Origin: Verrucomicrobiia bacterium
GTDB taxonomy: Bacteria > Verrucomicrobiota > Verrucomicrobiia > Verrucomicrobiales > DEV007
Reading direction: 5' to 3'
Length of the DNA stretch: 64,000 nt
Assembly (NCBI GenBank): GCA_030425385.1
Contig: JAUIAH010000003.1
Span: 62,001-126,000 of the forward strand
In this document: positions 18,369 to 27,767 of the stretch, piece after piece
Numbering within the stretch: the first letter of the stretch is position 1
Layout of the letters: each line of letters begins with the position of its first letter
Program-made: the position numbers and the translations under genes
The notes under the pieces: model-generated
What the model was told of the DNA's origin: nothing
The model's database searches: none
Seen by the model: only the letters and a program-made list of their open reading frames with translations

Positions 18369-18593
18369 TCAATGGTGGAGCGAGAAGCGTTCCTCAAACG
18401 GTGGTGGAGAAAGATCTGGCCCGAAATGCTCCAGCCAATAATTGGTCTGAACGGCTGTCTCAAGCATGAATTCGCCCCACGAGCAGGGTTCGCCCGGGCC
18501 CTGAATCAATGGCTCCTCTGGCTCGGGAAAAGTGAGTTCAAGATCTGCTGAGGTGATTGTAATCTTCACCTTCTTAATCACCGAGTGGCTCAA
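18369..18593 (-). CDS. Small hypothetical protein coupled to gatB
   Basis: A 74-residue frame starting with TTG at 18593 whose start overlaps the gatB TGA stop (TTGA). The product is acidic and soluble (KITITSADLELTFPEPEEPL; GEFMLETAVQTNYWLEHFGP). Codon choice resembles the neighbouring genes. I do not recognise the family. The overlap suggests translational coupling after gatB, but a TTG start and short length make this tentative. Confidence 0.4.
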   Translation of the reverse strand: MSHSVIKKVKITITSADLELTFPEPEEPLIQGPGEPCSWGEFMLETAVQTNYWLEHFGPDLSPPPFEERFSLHH

Positions 18594-20053
18594 CTCAGCT
18601 TCTTGCCGATCAATTCGCTGACGACTTTGGGGTTGGCTTTGCCTTTGGTGAGTTTCATGACTTGGCCGGTGAGGAAATTGATGGATTTCACGTTGCCGCT
18701 TTTGACGTCTTCGACGGGCTTGGGGTTCTCGGCAATGACTTGATCGATAAAGGCATCCAATTCCCCGGTGTCGTTCATGGGTGGTTCGTAGCCTTTCTCT
18801 TTGATCACTTCGCCAGGGCTTTGACCGGAATCGATCATGACGGCGAAGACTTCTTTGCCTTGGTTGTTGCTGATCTCGCCTTTCTCAATGGTATCGACGA
18901 GTTCGCGGAGCGCTTCCGCGGGGATGGGGCAATCGGAGATAGGGATGCTGCCTTCGTTGAGAACACTGAGGAGATTGTTGATCACCCAATTGGCGACTTT
19001 CTTGGGGGCTTTGGCACCATCGGCGGCGGTTTCGAAGTAATCGGCGAGGGCGCGTTCGCTGGCGAGGACGCTGGCGTCGTAATCGCTGATCTGATACGCG
19101 GTGACGAAGCGTTCGCGCTTTTCATGGGGAAGCTCGGGCACGGCGGTGCGCACTTTGGTGAGGATGGCGGCTGTTTCTACCGGGAGAAGATCGGGGTCAG
19201 GGAAATAGCGATAATCGTGCGCGTCCTCTTTCGTGCGCATCATCTGCGTCTCGCCGAGATCATCATCCCAGCGCCAGGTGGCTTGAGTGATGGAGCGTCC
19301 TTCTTCGAGTTCGGTGATTTGACGATCGATTTCGTATTTCAAGGCGCGACGGACATTGCTCATGGAATTCATGTTCTTGAGCTCGATCTTGGTACCCAAT
19401 TTCTCCTGACCACGTTTGCGGACGGAGACGTTGACATCACAACGCATTTGCCCTTTCTCCATATCGGCGTCTGACAGATCGCCATAAACGAGGATTTGTC
19501 GGAGGGAATTGAGGTAGGCGAAAGCTTCTTCGGGAGATTCAATATCGGGTTCGCTCACGATCTCCATGAGGGGCGTGCCCGCGCGATTGAAATCAATCGA
19601 GGAAGAAGAGCTGTGGTGGGTGCTCTTGGCGACGTCTTCTTCTAAATGGATGCGTGTGAGTTTGACGACTTTGCCAGGATTGGCGATGGCCTTCTGCGCA
19701 TCTTTGGGATAGGCGAAGTGATCCAGAGGCACGCCACCACCGAGGCAGAGGGGCAGATCAAATTGCGAGATCTGGTAGTTCTTGGGCATGTCCGGGTAGT
19801 AATAGTTCTTCCGGTCCCATTTGGAGATGGGTGGCGTCGTGCAACCGAGGAGGAGGCCTGCAAGGACAGTGCGTTCGATGGCGCCTTGATTGAGGACGGG
19901 AAGGGCACCGGGCATGCCGAGGCAGACGGGGCAGGTGCGGCTATTCGGTGGGGCACCGTATTCGACCGCGCATCCGCAGAACATCTTGGAGGCCGTCTTG
20001 AGTTGCACGTGCACTTCAAGTCCGATGGTAGCAAAGTAGTCTGTCCGGGCCAT
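18590..20053 (-). CDS. gatB: Aspartyl/glutamyl-tRNA(Asn/Gln) amidotransferase subunit B
   Basis: 487 residues, full length. GatB is the kinase/transamidase-coupling subunit of GatCAB, which converts misacylated Glu-tRNA(Gln) or Asp-tRNA(Asn) to the correct amidated tRNA. Typical segments are IGLEVHVQLKTASKMFCGC, CPVCLGMPGALPVLN, KNYYYPDMPKNYQISQ, HLEEDVAKSTH, DFNRAGTPLMEIVSEPD and MRCDVNVSVR. The C-terminal YqeY/tail domain ends KANPKVVSELIGKKLS. gatA and gatC are not in the window. It is divergent from the cytochrome/DUF1549 gene. Confidence 0.97.
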   Translation of the reverse strand: MARTDYFATIGLEVHVQLKTASKMFCGCAVEYGAPPNSRTCPVCLGMPGALPVLNQGAIERTVLAGLLLGCTTPPISKWDRKNYYYPDMPKNYQISQFDLPLCLGGGVPLDHFAYPKDAQKAIANPGKVVKLTRIHLEEDVAKSTHHSSSSSIDFNRAGTPLMEIVSEPDIESPEEAFAYLNSLRQILVYGDLSDADMEKGQMRCDVNVSVRKRGQEKLGTKIELKNMNSMSNVRRALKYEIDRQITELEEGRSITQATWRWDDDLGETQMMRTKEDAHDYRYFPDPDLLPVETAAILTKVRTAVPELPHEKRERFVTAYQISDYDASVLASERALADYFETAADGAKAPKKVANWVINNLLSVLNEGSIPISDCPIPAEALRELVDTIEKGEISNNQGKEVFAVMIDSGQSPGEVIKEKGYEPPMNDTGELDAFIDQVIAENPKPVEDVKSGNVKSINFLTGQVMKLTKGKANPKVVSELIGKKLS

Positions 20054-20149
20054 GACGGGTATCTAGACGCGAGGACCGGAGGAATCAATGGCGCGATGGA
20101 TCGCGGGCAATGGGGTTGCTTTCGAAGGCCCAATCCCTCATCTTTCCCC

Positions 20150-22588
20150 ATGCGTTTCCCCATGCTGCTGGCGTTCCTTGGCGCCGCTCTTCCCTTGCAG
20201 GCGGCTTTGAAGCCCGCTGAGTTGGCCTTCTTTGAGAAGGAGGTCCGTCCGTTGCTGGCGGAGCATTGTTACCAGTGCCACTCACAAGAGGCATCGCGCT
20301 TGAAGGGCGGGCTCCTCTTGGATTCTGCTGCGGGGTGGCAGGAGGGTGGGGATTCGGGTGAAGCGCTCATCCCGGGAGATCCCGACGCCAGTCTGCTGAT
20401 GCACGCCGTGCGCTATGACGATCGGGACTTGCAGATGCCTCCCAAATATAAACTCTCAGAGGATGCCGTTGCGGTCCTGGAGAAATGGATTGCCATGGGG
20501 GCTCCCGATCCTCGGGAAGGGGAGGCGCACCAGGCAAGTGTGGAGATTGACATTGAGGCGAGTCGCGATTTCTGGGCCTTTCAAAAGCCACAGCCCACTC
20601 CTGACAAAGAGACGATCGATGCCTTTGTGGAGGCCCGTTTGCACGACGCTTCCTTGAAACCGGCACCCTTGGCAGATCGCCGAACGCTGATTCGTCGGGC
20701 GTCCTTTGACCTGGTGGGCTTGCCCCCGTCGCCGCGATCGGTGGCGGCGTTTGTGAGGGATTCGCGGCCTGACAGAGAGGCCTTCGCTGCGGTGGTGGAT
20801 GATTTGTTAGCCTCGGCGGGCTTCGGAGAACGCTGGGGACGGCATTGGCTGGACGTGGTGCGTTATGGCGAGTCCATGGGACGAACGCGAAACTTTCCCT
20901 TTCCCTATGCTTGGCGCTATCGGGACTATGTCATTGACGCCTTCAATGAGGATAAGCCTTATGATGTTTTTGTGAGGGAGCAGTTGGCGGGTGATCTCCT
21001 TCCGGCGGAGAGCGATGCAGAACGGGATCGGCTGACGGTGGCGACGGGATTCTTGGCGATGGGATCGCTCGATCTCAATGAGCGCAATCGGGAGCAGTAT
21101 CGGATGGATCGCGTGGACGAGCAGATTGATGTGACGGGTCGAGCGGTCCTCGGCTTGACCACCGGTTGCGCACGCTGTCATGATCACAAATTTGATCCCA
21201 TCCCACAGACGGACTACTTCGCGCTTGCGGGGATCTTCCGTAGTACGGATACCTTTTCCGGCTATCAAAGTCGCCAAGGCGGGAATCGAGGTGGTTTCTA
21301 TCCTGAACTGCTTGTCTCCCTAGCATCTGTGCCAGCACAGGTAGTGGCGAAAGAGGAGCAAGCGGTGGATCCTCAGGCGCGGCGACGCTTGCGCAATCAG
21401 CAGCAGCAGTTGGCGAAGGTGAATCGCGAATTGAAAGCTCTAGGGAAGGGTGGCGGGAACCGTCGAGGGAGGGCGTTGGCGAAACTGAGAGAACGCCAGA
21501 AATCCCTGCAGCGCTCGATTGCCAAGACGCGGCGCTTGGTGAACAACCCGCCGCGTGGGAAGAAGAATCCCACTGTGGATCGCACGGCGAACTATGCGAT
21601 GGGGGTTCGCGAGGCTGAGAAGATCGAGGATTGTCGGGTGAACGTGCGCGGCGAGGCGAACAATTTGGGTGATCGCGTGCCGCGAGGGTTTCTCCAAGTG
21701 CTCTGTGAGGAAGGCGAGAGTCAGTTGCCAACCACGGAGCAGAGTGGCCGACTAGAACTGGCTCACTGGCTGACCTCTCCTGAGAATCCGCTCACCGCGC
21801 GAGTGATGGTGAATCGGTTATGGCACCATTTGTTAGGCCATGGTCTGGTGCGGACGGTGGATAACTTTGGCGACATGGGAGAACGGCCGTCCCATCCTGC
21901 GTTGTTAGACCACCTTGCGCTGCGTTTCGTCGAGCACGACTGGTCAGTGAAGACGATGGTGCGTGAGATCATGTTGAGTGAGACGTATCGCCGGAGCAGT
22001 GCGCATCTCCCTGAAGCGGATGCGGTGGATCCCGAGAATCGGCTCTTATGGCGGGCTCATGTCAGACGTCTCCAAGCTGAGCCCTTGCGTGATGCGATCC
22101 TCGCGATCAGTGGCCAGTTGGAGAGGGAGCGCCCCGAAGGGTCGCCCTTGTACTTTGCTACTTCCAAAGCGATGCGTCAGGCCGCTCAGAGGCTTGATAA
22201 GGCATGGCGCAATAGGCGCGCGGTCTACCTTCCAGTGGTCCGTGGATTTCTGCCAGGATTCTTCCAAGTCTTCGACTTTGCGGAACCCAGCCAGGTGATG
22301 GGGCGCCGTGACATCACGACGGTTCCCACTCAGGCGCTTTACTTCATGAATGATACCTTTGTCATGGATCAGGCACGCATGGCCGCGCAGCGCTTGCTCC
22401 AGGCGAGGGCCGAGGATCGTCTGGGGGCGGCATATCGCTGGACCTTGGGACGCCCACCCACTCCGGAGGAGCGCGAGAGCTCCCGCGCTTTTCTCAATGA
22501 TCCTGACATTGCCGATAAGCCCCAAGGAGCCTGGGCCGGGCTCTTCCAAGCGCTCTTTGCGAGTGCCGAATTCCGTTATCTCCGTTAG
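20150..22588 (+). CDS. PSCyt1-DUF1549-DUF1553 secreted protein
   Basis: 812 residues from ATG 20150; the signal peptide MRFPMLLAFLGAALPLQAA sets this start over the much longer open frame, which is antisense to gatB. Residues about 20-120 form a planctomycete-type cytochrome c domain with the haem-binding CYQCHS at residue 40. DUF1549 follows (FVEARLHDASLKPAPLADRRTLIRRASFDLVGLPP, ERWGRHWLDVVRYGES), then a CARCHDH motif near residue 340 and a coiled, Arg/Gln-rich linker. The C-terminal DUF1553 contains NRLWHHLLGHGLVRTVDNFG. Partner of the downstream DUF1501 gene, 2 bases away. The pair is a hallmark of PVC genomes and of unknown biochemical function, probably periplasmic. Confidence 0.9.
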   Translation: MRFPMLLAFLGAALPLQAALKPAELAFFEKEVRPLLAEHCYQCHSQEASRLKGGLLLDSAAGWQEGGDSGEALIPGDPDASLLMHAVRYDDRDLQMPPKYKLSEDAVAVLEKWIAMGAPDPREGEAHQASVEIDIEASRDFWAFQKPQPTPDKETIDAFVEARLHDASLKPAPLADRRTLIRRASFDLVGLPPSPRSVAAFVRDSRPDREAFAAVVDDLLASAGFGERWGRHWLDVVRYGESMGRTRNFPFPYAWRYRDYVIDAFNEDKPYDVFVREQLAGDLLPAESDAERDRLTVATGFLAMGSLDLNERNREQYRMDRVDEQIDVTGRAVLGLTTGCARCHDHKFDPIPQTDYFALAGIFRSTDTFSGYQSRQGGNRGGFYPELLVSLASVPAQVVAKEEQAVDPQARRRLRNQQQQLAKVNRELKALGKGGGNRRGRALAKLRERQKSLQRSIAKTRRLVNNPPRGKKNPTVDRTANYAMGVREAEKIEDCRVNVRGEANNLGDRVPRGFLQVLCEEGESQLPTTEQSGRLELAHWLTSPENPLTARVMVNRLWHHLLGHGLVRTVDNFGDMGERPSHPALLDHLALRFVEHDWSVKTMVREIMLSETYRRSSAHLPEADAVDPENRLLWRAHVRRLQAEPLRDAILAISGQLERERPEGSPLYFATSKAMRQAAQRLDKAWRNRRAVYLPVVRGFLPGFFQVFDFAEPSQVMGRRDITTVPTQALYFMNDTFVMDQARMAAQRLLQARAEDRLGAAYRWTLGRPPTPEERESSRAFLNDPDIADKPQGAWAGLFQALFASAEFRYLR

Positions 22589-22590
22589 CC

Positions 22591-23976
22591 ATGACCTCTT
22601 CATCACCTCTCACCACCCGTCGTGATCTTCTCAAAGCGACGTCCTGCGGCTTTGGCTATCTGGCGTTGGCCGGCTTGGCACACGAAGCCGCTGCCAAGGA
22701 GTATCGCAGTCCGCTGGCGCCGCGGATGGCGCACTTTGGAGCAAAGGCCAAGCGTGTCATCTTCATGTTCATGCAAGGTGGGCCATCCCATTTGGAGACC
22801 TTTGACTACAAGCCTGAGCTCGCGGCCAACCATGGCAAATCGACTTCCTCTGCGCTCATTGGAGGCGGGCGGAACGTGCGCTTGTTAGGGCCGCAATACG
22901 ACTTTGCGCCGCATGGCTCGAGCGGGCTGATGATTTCCTCACTCTTTCCTCATCTAGCCCAGCATGCGGATGATCTCTGTTTGCTCAATGGCATGTTCAC
23001 CGACAGTCCCGCCCATCCGCAGGCGAGTGTGATGCTGCACACGGGGAGCACGAACTTTGTGCGGCCTTCTCTCGGGGCATGGGTGGTGTATGGGTTAGGG
23101 ACGAGTAACCAAGACCTGCCTGGCTTTGTCACGATCAATCCGCCCGGCGGTGCAGGAGGAGCGCAGAATTACGGCTCTGCTTTCCTGCCTGCGGCGTATC
23201 AGGGCACGCCTCTGGCGACCGGCGGTGATGCGATTGCCAATATCCGCAATCGTCTGCTCAAAGGAAAGGCCCAGCGGAAGCAATTGGACCTGATTCAGAA
23301 GCTGAATCGCGGTTTGTTAGATCGGGTGGAGAAGCACCAGGAATTGGAGGGCGTCATCGAGTCCTACGAACTGGCTTTCCGTATGCAATCGGCGGTGCCC
23401 GCGGTCATCGATCTCGATAAGGAGAGTGCTGCTGTGAAAGAGCGTTATGGCATCGGTCCCAAGGCGACGGATCGCTTTGGGAAGCAGTGTCTCATGGCGC
23501 GTCGCCTGGCCGAGAAAGGGGTGCGCTTTATCCAGATTTCCACAGGTGGTTGGGATCAGCATCAGGGGATCTTGACGCGATTGAAGACCAATTGTGAGGG
23601 CATCGATAAGCCGATGGCTGGGCTGATGACGGATTTGAAAGATCGTGGCATGTTAGAAGATACCCTTCTGGTCTGGGGCGGTGAATTTGGGAGGGCGCCA
23701 CGCGAGCAGGCGCCGAATCAGGATGGGCGTCCGCACAACAATCGCGGCTACACGATGTGGATGGCAGGGGGCGGGATCAAAGGAGGACAACGTTATGGAG
23801 CTACCGACCCACTTGGAGGGGTGGCCATTGAGAAGAAGGTGCACATCCACGATTTGCATGCGACGATCTTGCATTTGTTAGGCATGAATCACGAAGAATT
23901 GACCTATCGGTATGCGGGACGTGATTTCCGCCTCACGGATGTCGCCGGTGAAGTGGTGCGAGGGATCCTTGCCTGA
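22591..23976 (+). CDS. DUF1501 (sulfatase-like fold) Tat-exported protein
   Basis: 461 residues beginning with a Tat-type signal (TTRRDLLKATSCGFGYLALAGLAHEAAA). Family segments are FMFMQGGPSHLETFDYKP, GRNVRLLGPQYDFAPHG, SLGAWVVYGLGTSNQDLPGF, FIQISTGGWDQHQGI, DTLLVWGGEFGRAPREQ and GRPHNNRGYTMWMAGGGIKGG. DUF1501 proteins share the alkaline phosphatase/sulfatase fold with metal-binding Asp/His residues. They are almost always beside a cytochrome/DUF1549/DUF1553 gene, as here (2-base gap), implying one two-protein system in the periplasm. Substrate unknown. Confidence 0.92.
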   Translation: MTSSSPLTTRRDLLKATSCGFGYLALAGLAHEAAAKEYRSPLAPRMAHFGAKAKRVIFMFMQGGPSHLETFDYKPELAANHGKSTSSALIGGGRNVRLLGPQYDFAPHGSSGLMISSLFPHLAQHADDLCLLNGMFTDSPAHPQASVMLHTGSTNFVRPSLGAWVVYGLGTSNQDLPGFVTINPPGGAGGAQNYGSAFLPAAYQGTPLATGGDAIANIRNRLLKGKAQRKQLDLIQKLNRGLLDRVEKHQELEGVIESYELAFRMQSAVPAVIDLDKESAAVKERYGIGPKATDRFGKQCLMARRLAEKGVRFIQISTGGWDQHQGILTRLKTNCEGIDKPMAGLMTDLKDRGMLEDTLLVWGGEFGRAPREQAPNQDGRPHNNRGYTMWMAGGGIKGGQRYGATDPLGGVAIEKKVHIHDLHATILHLLGMNHEELTYRYAGRDFRLTDVAGEVVRGILA

Positions 23977-24026
23977 TCCATTTCGAATGGTTGCGCTGAT
24001 CCGGGTGACCATCCATCTGTGAGATC

Positions 24027-24980
24027 ATGAGCAACGAGTGGCACCTGGCAATCAATCGGGAACAGAGTGGACCGCACACGGCAGAAGCCTTGCGGGCCTT
24101 ACTGAGAGACGTGGATTTGGAGATGGCTGATGTGAAGGTTTGGCGTCGGTCGATGGCAGAGTGGGTGGATCCGCGAACGATCGAGGGCCTGCTCACCGAG
24201 GCTCCGACAACCGGCTCGTCACCAGAGCCTCCAGCGATGCCAGAGGCTTCCGATTTCAATCCCTATGCCCCGCCGTCGACGGTGGAGGTTCGCAACGTGA
24301 CCACCGGAGAGGTGGGCAATCATCCGCTGGACGTGATGGAAGCCTTCAGTGTGGGATGGGGACGGGCGAAGACGCATCTTGGTCCGTTGGTTCTCTTCGG
24401 CCTCTTGATGTACGGCATCACCTTTGTCGTCGCCATTCCCTTCCAGGTGGCCGTGATGCTCGTGGCGGAACAGAGCGGCGAGGCTTCCCCTGCCTACCTG
24501 CTCCTGGCAGCGGTTTCACAGATTGTTCAAAGTCTCTTGAGTGTGTATCTCGGCCTCGGAGCCATGCGCTACGCGCTCAATCACATCCGGCGAAACAACC
24601 CGCTCGTGTCGGATCTCTTCTCCGGTGGACCGATGTTTCTCAATGGGGTGGGAGCCTCCGTTCTCTACCTGCTCATCGTCATCGCAGGGTTCGTGTGCCT
24701 CATCATTCCAGGGATCTACTTGGCCATCCGCTTGAGCCCCTACCAGGCTTTGGTCGCGGATCGCAACCTGAGCCCTGTCGATGCGTTGAAGACGAGTTGG
24801 GAGGTCACGCGTGGCAATGTCCTGAACCTGATTGGGTTCTGGCTGATGTCGATCGTCATCGTGCTCGCCGGGTTGCTTGCTCTGGTGATCGGCCTGATTT
24901 GGGCGCTCCCCACCGTCTTTCTCGCCTGGGCAGCCGCCTATCAAATGATGGCCTATGGCGCGGCCTCACTCCGTTCCTAG
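24027..24980 (+). CDS. GYF_2-domain membrane protein
   Basis: 317 residues. Residues about 1-55 form a GYF_2 domain (WHLAINREQSGPHTAEALRALL, VKVWRRSMAEWVDPRTIEG), a small cytosolic proline-motif-binding fold. A short Pro-rich linker follows (FNPYAPPSTVE). Residues about 110-315 contain five or six hydrophobic segments in a DUF975-like arrangement (LVLFGLLMYGITFVVAIPF, IIPGIYLAIRLSPYQALVADR, VLNLIGFWLMSIVIVLAGLL). The segment AIRLSPYQALVADRNLSPVDALKTSWEVTRGN is typical of glycerophosphoryl-diester-phosphodiesterase-type membrane domains. Function unknown. A terminator follows at 25042. Confidence 0.78.
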   Translation: MSNEWHLAINREQSGPHTAEALRALLRDVDLEMADVKVWRRSMAEWVDPRTIEGLLTEAPTTGSSPEPPAMPEASDFNPYAPPSTVEVRNVTTGEVGNHPLDVMEAFSVGWGRAKTHLGPLVLFGLLMYGITFVVAIPFQVAVMLVAEQSGEASPAYLLLAAVSQIVQSLLSVYLGLGAMRYALNHIRRNNPLVSDLFSGGPMFLNGVGASVLYLLIVIAGFVCLIIPGIYLAIRLSPYQALVADRNLSPVDALKTSWEVTRGNVLNLIGFWLMSIVIVLAGLLALVIGLIWALPTVFLAWAAAYQMMAYGAASLRS

Positions 24981-25041
24981 CGTCAGATAGGCTTTGGAAA
25001 GGCCGAGATCAGCGAAGCTACGGGATTCTTAAAAATCTGGC

Positions 25042-25070
25042 AGCCTCAAATTTTTAAAGTTGAGGCTTTC
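25042..25070 (+). terminator. Intrinsic terminator after the GYF gene
   Basis: AGCCTCAA at 25042-25049 pairs with TTGAGGCT at 25060-25067, with an A/T-rich 10-base loop and a following TTCTT run. It separates the GYF gene from the SPF-repeat/GTPase operon. Confidence 0.75.
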
Positions 25071-25076
25071 TTAACC

Positions 25077-25104
25077 TTGCGTTTATGAATATTGCATTTA
25101 TTTA
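25077..25104 (+). promoter_or_regulatory. Possible sigma-70-type promoter
   Basis: TTGCGT at 25077-25082 and TATTTA at 25099-25104 are separated by 16 bases, in an AT-rich tract just after the terminator and about 35 bases before the SPF-repeat gene. A GGAGCC-CC-GGCTCC inverted repeat at 25113-25126 lies in the presumed leader. Confidence 0.4.
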
Positions 25105-25139
25105 TCAAAACCGGAGCCCCGGCTCCTTGAATCTCACCC

Positions 25140-27740
25140 ATGGCATTCGTTGCAAGCACCGGCACCACAGACGCTTCGGAGCGATCGGATTCCCCTCCGA
25201 TCGAAGGCGTTGAGCTGTGCTCAGGAGGAGCGCCCAGTCATGGGCGCGATGTGGTCATTGTGCCGCTGGAGGCCCTCGTCACTCGGATCCCGCCAGATGC
25301 GGTTGATCCAGCCGTCCTGGCATCGCGAGATCTCCGGCGAATGGTTCAGATCACGCCCTTGGTGGACGTCGCTTCGACGGATGGCCCCATCCCTTTCAAA
25401 CTGGCAGCCATTCAGCAAGTCTGCCCGCACCTTTTCCGGCCCAGGTATCGGGTGCCCGCCCACGCCACGGTTTCCATCCCCGAGCATCACGTCTTCTTGG
25501 GCCTGCCTCCTCGCCTTGCCGAGTCCCAGAGCGATTCGGCAAGGGCACCTGAACTGATTTCCCCCTGCTCTTCACCAGTGTCTATGAACTTCTCTCAACC
25601 ATCAGATAACGGTCCGCGTGTCCCGGGCGTGCGTCCTCTCACGGGCCCTGAGAATAGTCAACCTCCTGGCAAAGACCCTGCCTACAAAGCGGATGAGGCT
25701 CCCACGGTGAAAGTGTATCCGTCTGCGAATGAGATGCCTAGTCTGCGCTCGGAGCGGCCTGCCCACGCACCCATGCGGCCGCCAACGACGCCAGGGGTCG
25801 CATTGTCATCAGAAGGTTCAGACGAAGTCTCCGCCAAGGAGGACCATACGATTTCCCTAAACTTACGTGGTATCCTGGAGGGGCTGCCCATCGCGAAACT
25901 CGGGTTTGATGCCAAGAAGATTCCGGCGAATGTGACGACAGAGCTGCCGGTGTCGCTCATCCAATCTCAGCTTGCTTCCGGGCAAGCGACGGTGGCGCTT
26001 GGCGATGTTATTGCTGGGTGCCTTGAGAAATACCGGCCAGCTTTTGCCAAAGCCGATCGCGAAGAAGCTGTCCAGCTGCCTATCAACGAAATCGAACAAC
26101 AACTTCCACAGAAGCCTGCAATGCCCCCTCAAGAATCACCTTTCCAACCGGCTCAACCGGCCGCCGATAACCCGTTTCAAACGGCTGCGGCCGCTCAGGA
26201 GCCCAAGGTAGACTCTCCCTTTGCTGCGGCCGCGCCCGAGAGCAAAGGGCCCGCTGCCCAACAGCCTCCTCAAGAGGCGTCTCCTTTCCAGAGCCCCTTT
26301 GCGGCCCAAGCGGCTGGCGCTCCTGCCGCAGAGTCGCCCTTCGCTCAAGCGGGGCCTCCCAAGGAAGCTGCGGAAGCGGCCTCGCCCTTCGCGCAAGCTG
26401 CTGAAAGCGCCCCCGCGGCTTCGCCTTTCGCGCAGGCACCGCCAGCCAGTAGCGAGGCGCCAGTGTCCCCATTCGCCGCTGAGGCTCAGCCCGCTCCAGG
26501 TGCCAATCCCTTTGCCGCGCCAGCAGCCGCGACGCCCGAGGCGGAAGCAAGTCCCTTCGCCGCCCAGGCACCTAAGGAGAATCCTTTTGCAGCACCTGCG
26601 GCCGCAGCGAGCGAGAGCAGCCCCTTCGCAGCCGCTCCGGCTTCTCCAGCAGCGTCGCCCTTTGCGCAACAGCAGCCGCCAGCCCCCCCTGCGGAAGCCG
26701 CTCCTCCAGCAAGCGAGGCGCCTGCTTCACCCTTTGGCGCAGCGTCGGCTGCCGAGCAAGAGGGCGCGGACGCGTCTCCCTTTGCCGCGCCGAGTAGCGA
26801 TACGTCTCCTTTTGCCGCGCCCGCCGAGAACGGAACCAATCCCTTTGCGGCATCAGCAGCAGCCGCGACGCCTGCGGCAGCGCCTCAGGGCAATGGAAGC
26901 TCGCCCTTTGCCGCACCCGCCCAAGAGAACGGCGCATCACCTTTCGGAGCACCCTCTCCTGCCCAAGAGAACGGAGCTGCACCCGCGGCAGAATCACCTT
27001 TCGGTGCCGCGGCGCCCGCTGCGGCCGAGGCCCCTGCCTCACCGTTCGAAGCTCCTGAGCAGGCGGCGTCTCCATCCAAGGCGGAGGTCCCCGCTGAGTC
27101 ACCCTTCGGCGCGCCCGCTGCGGCCGAGGCCCCTGCCAACCCGTTTGAGGCATCCGCTCCAGCGGCTGCCGAAGCCCCCACGCCTTTCGGTGCGCCGGCT
27201 GCGGAAGCGGCCGCTCCCCAAACGCCTGTGGAACCGGCTGCCATTCCTGCTGCCGCTCCCGCGCAGGCTGCCCCAGCTCCTGCCCAGCCAGCGGCACCCG
27301 CTCAGGCAGCTCCTGGTTTCGAGTTCGGCTTTGAGTCCGATCCCAAACAGCTGATTCTCCGCGCGCTCTTTGGCGTGGAACAGCCTTTGAGTCTGGAAGA
27401 TGTGCTCGATCGCCTGGCATCCTTCGACGGTTTGCAAGTGTGCGTGTTGATCGATAAGCAATCGGGTGCAGCTAAGGCGAGCCGTGGTGCGGACGAGGGC
27501 AAGACGAAAGCTTTCGAAGCTCAAGCTCAGCAAGCGTATAACAAAGTCATCAGCCTGGCGGAAGATCTTCAGGTAACCAATGCGGAATCGTTCACGCTGC
27601 GCACCGGCCAGGGGGCGATGAGCTTCTTCAATGCGCCCAAAGCTTGTCTAGCAGTCTTGCAAGATGCCGTCCAGTTCCAACCCGGTGTGCGCGAACGCCT
27701 CACCCTGGTGACGCGCGAGCTTTCGGAAATGTTAGGCTAG
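25140..27740 (+). CDS. Large [S/N]PF-repeat protein with roadblock-like C-terminus
   Basis: 866 residues. Residues about 20-130 and 237-325 each contain what looks like one copy of a small domain (VVIVPLEALVTRIPP...VSIPEHHVFLGLPP; ISLNLRGILEGLPI...QLPINEIEQQLPQ), apparently duplicated. Residues about 330-682 are low-complexity Ala/Pro/Glu sequence punctuated by 25 [S/N/T]PF motifs (19 SPF, 5 NPF, 1 TPF), mostly SPFA, spaced roughly 10-20 residues apart. Residues about 730-866 look like a roadblock/LC7 fold (LASFDGLQVCVLIDKQSGAAK, FNAPKACLAVLQDAVQFQPGV). No signal peptide, so cytosolic. It lies 27 bases before an MglA-like GTPase and a roadblock protein, suggesting a GTPase-controlled multivalent scaffold. 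Strict coordinates are sound; function is inference. Confidence 0.75.
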   Translation: MAFVASTGTTDASERSDSPPIEGVELCSGGAPSHGRDVVIVPLEALVTRIPPDAVDPAVLASRDLRRMVQITPLVDVASTDGPIPFKLAAIQQVCPHLFRPRYRVPAHATVSIPEHHVFLGLPPRLAESQSDSARAPELISPCSSPVSMNFSQPSDNGPRVPGVRPLTGPENSQPPGKDPAYKADEAPTVKVYPSANEMPSLRSERPAHAPMRPPTTPGVALSSEGSDEVSAKEDHTISLNLRGILEGLPIAKLGFDAKKIPANVTTELPVSLIQSQLASGQATVALGDVIAGCLEKYRPAFAKADREEAVQLPINEIEQQLPQKPAMPPQESPFQPAQPAADNPFQTAAAAQEPKVDSPFAAAAPESKGPAAQQPPQEASPFQSPFAAQAAGAPAAESPFAQAGPPKEAAEAASPFAQAAESAPAASPFAQAPPASSEAPVSPFAAEAQPAPGANPFAAPAAATPEAEASPFAAQAPKENPFAAPAAAASESSPFAAAPASPAASPFAQQQPPAPPAEAAPPASEAPASPFGAASAAEQEGADASPFAAPSSDTSPFAAPAENGTNPFAASAAAATPAAAPQGNGSSPFAAPAQENGASPFGAPSPAQENGAAPAAESPFGAAAPAAAEAPASPFEAPEQAASPSKAEVPAESPFGAPAAAEAPANPFEASAPAAAEAPTPFGAPAAEAAAPQTPVEPAAIPAAAPAQAAPAPAQPAAPAQAAPGFEFGFESDPKQLILRALFGVEQPLSLEDVLDRLASFDGLQVCVLIDKQSGAAKASRGADEGKTKAFEAQAQQAYNKVISLAEDLQVTNAESFTLRTGQGAMSFFNAPKACLAVLQDAVQFQPGVRERLTLVTRELSEMLG

Positions 27741-27767
27741 GGCGGCGAATCGTTTCGGGGAAAGCGC

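Noticed and set aside
20054-20149. Upstream extension of the DUF1549 gene to 19646
   Set aside because: The extra sequence is antisense to gatB and precedes a clean signal peptide at 20150.
26083-27420. Arg/Leu-rich frames inside the SPF-repeat gene
   Set aside because: Repetitive Ala/Pro/Ser-Pro-Phe coding DNA creates long open frames in other phases and on the other strand; composition is that of shadows and no starts or spacing support them.
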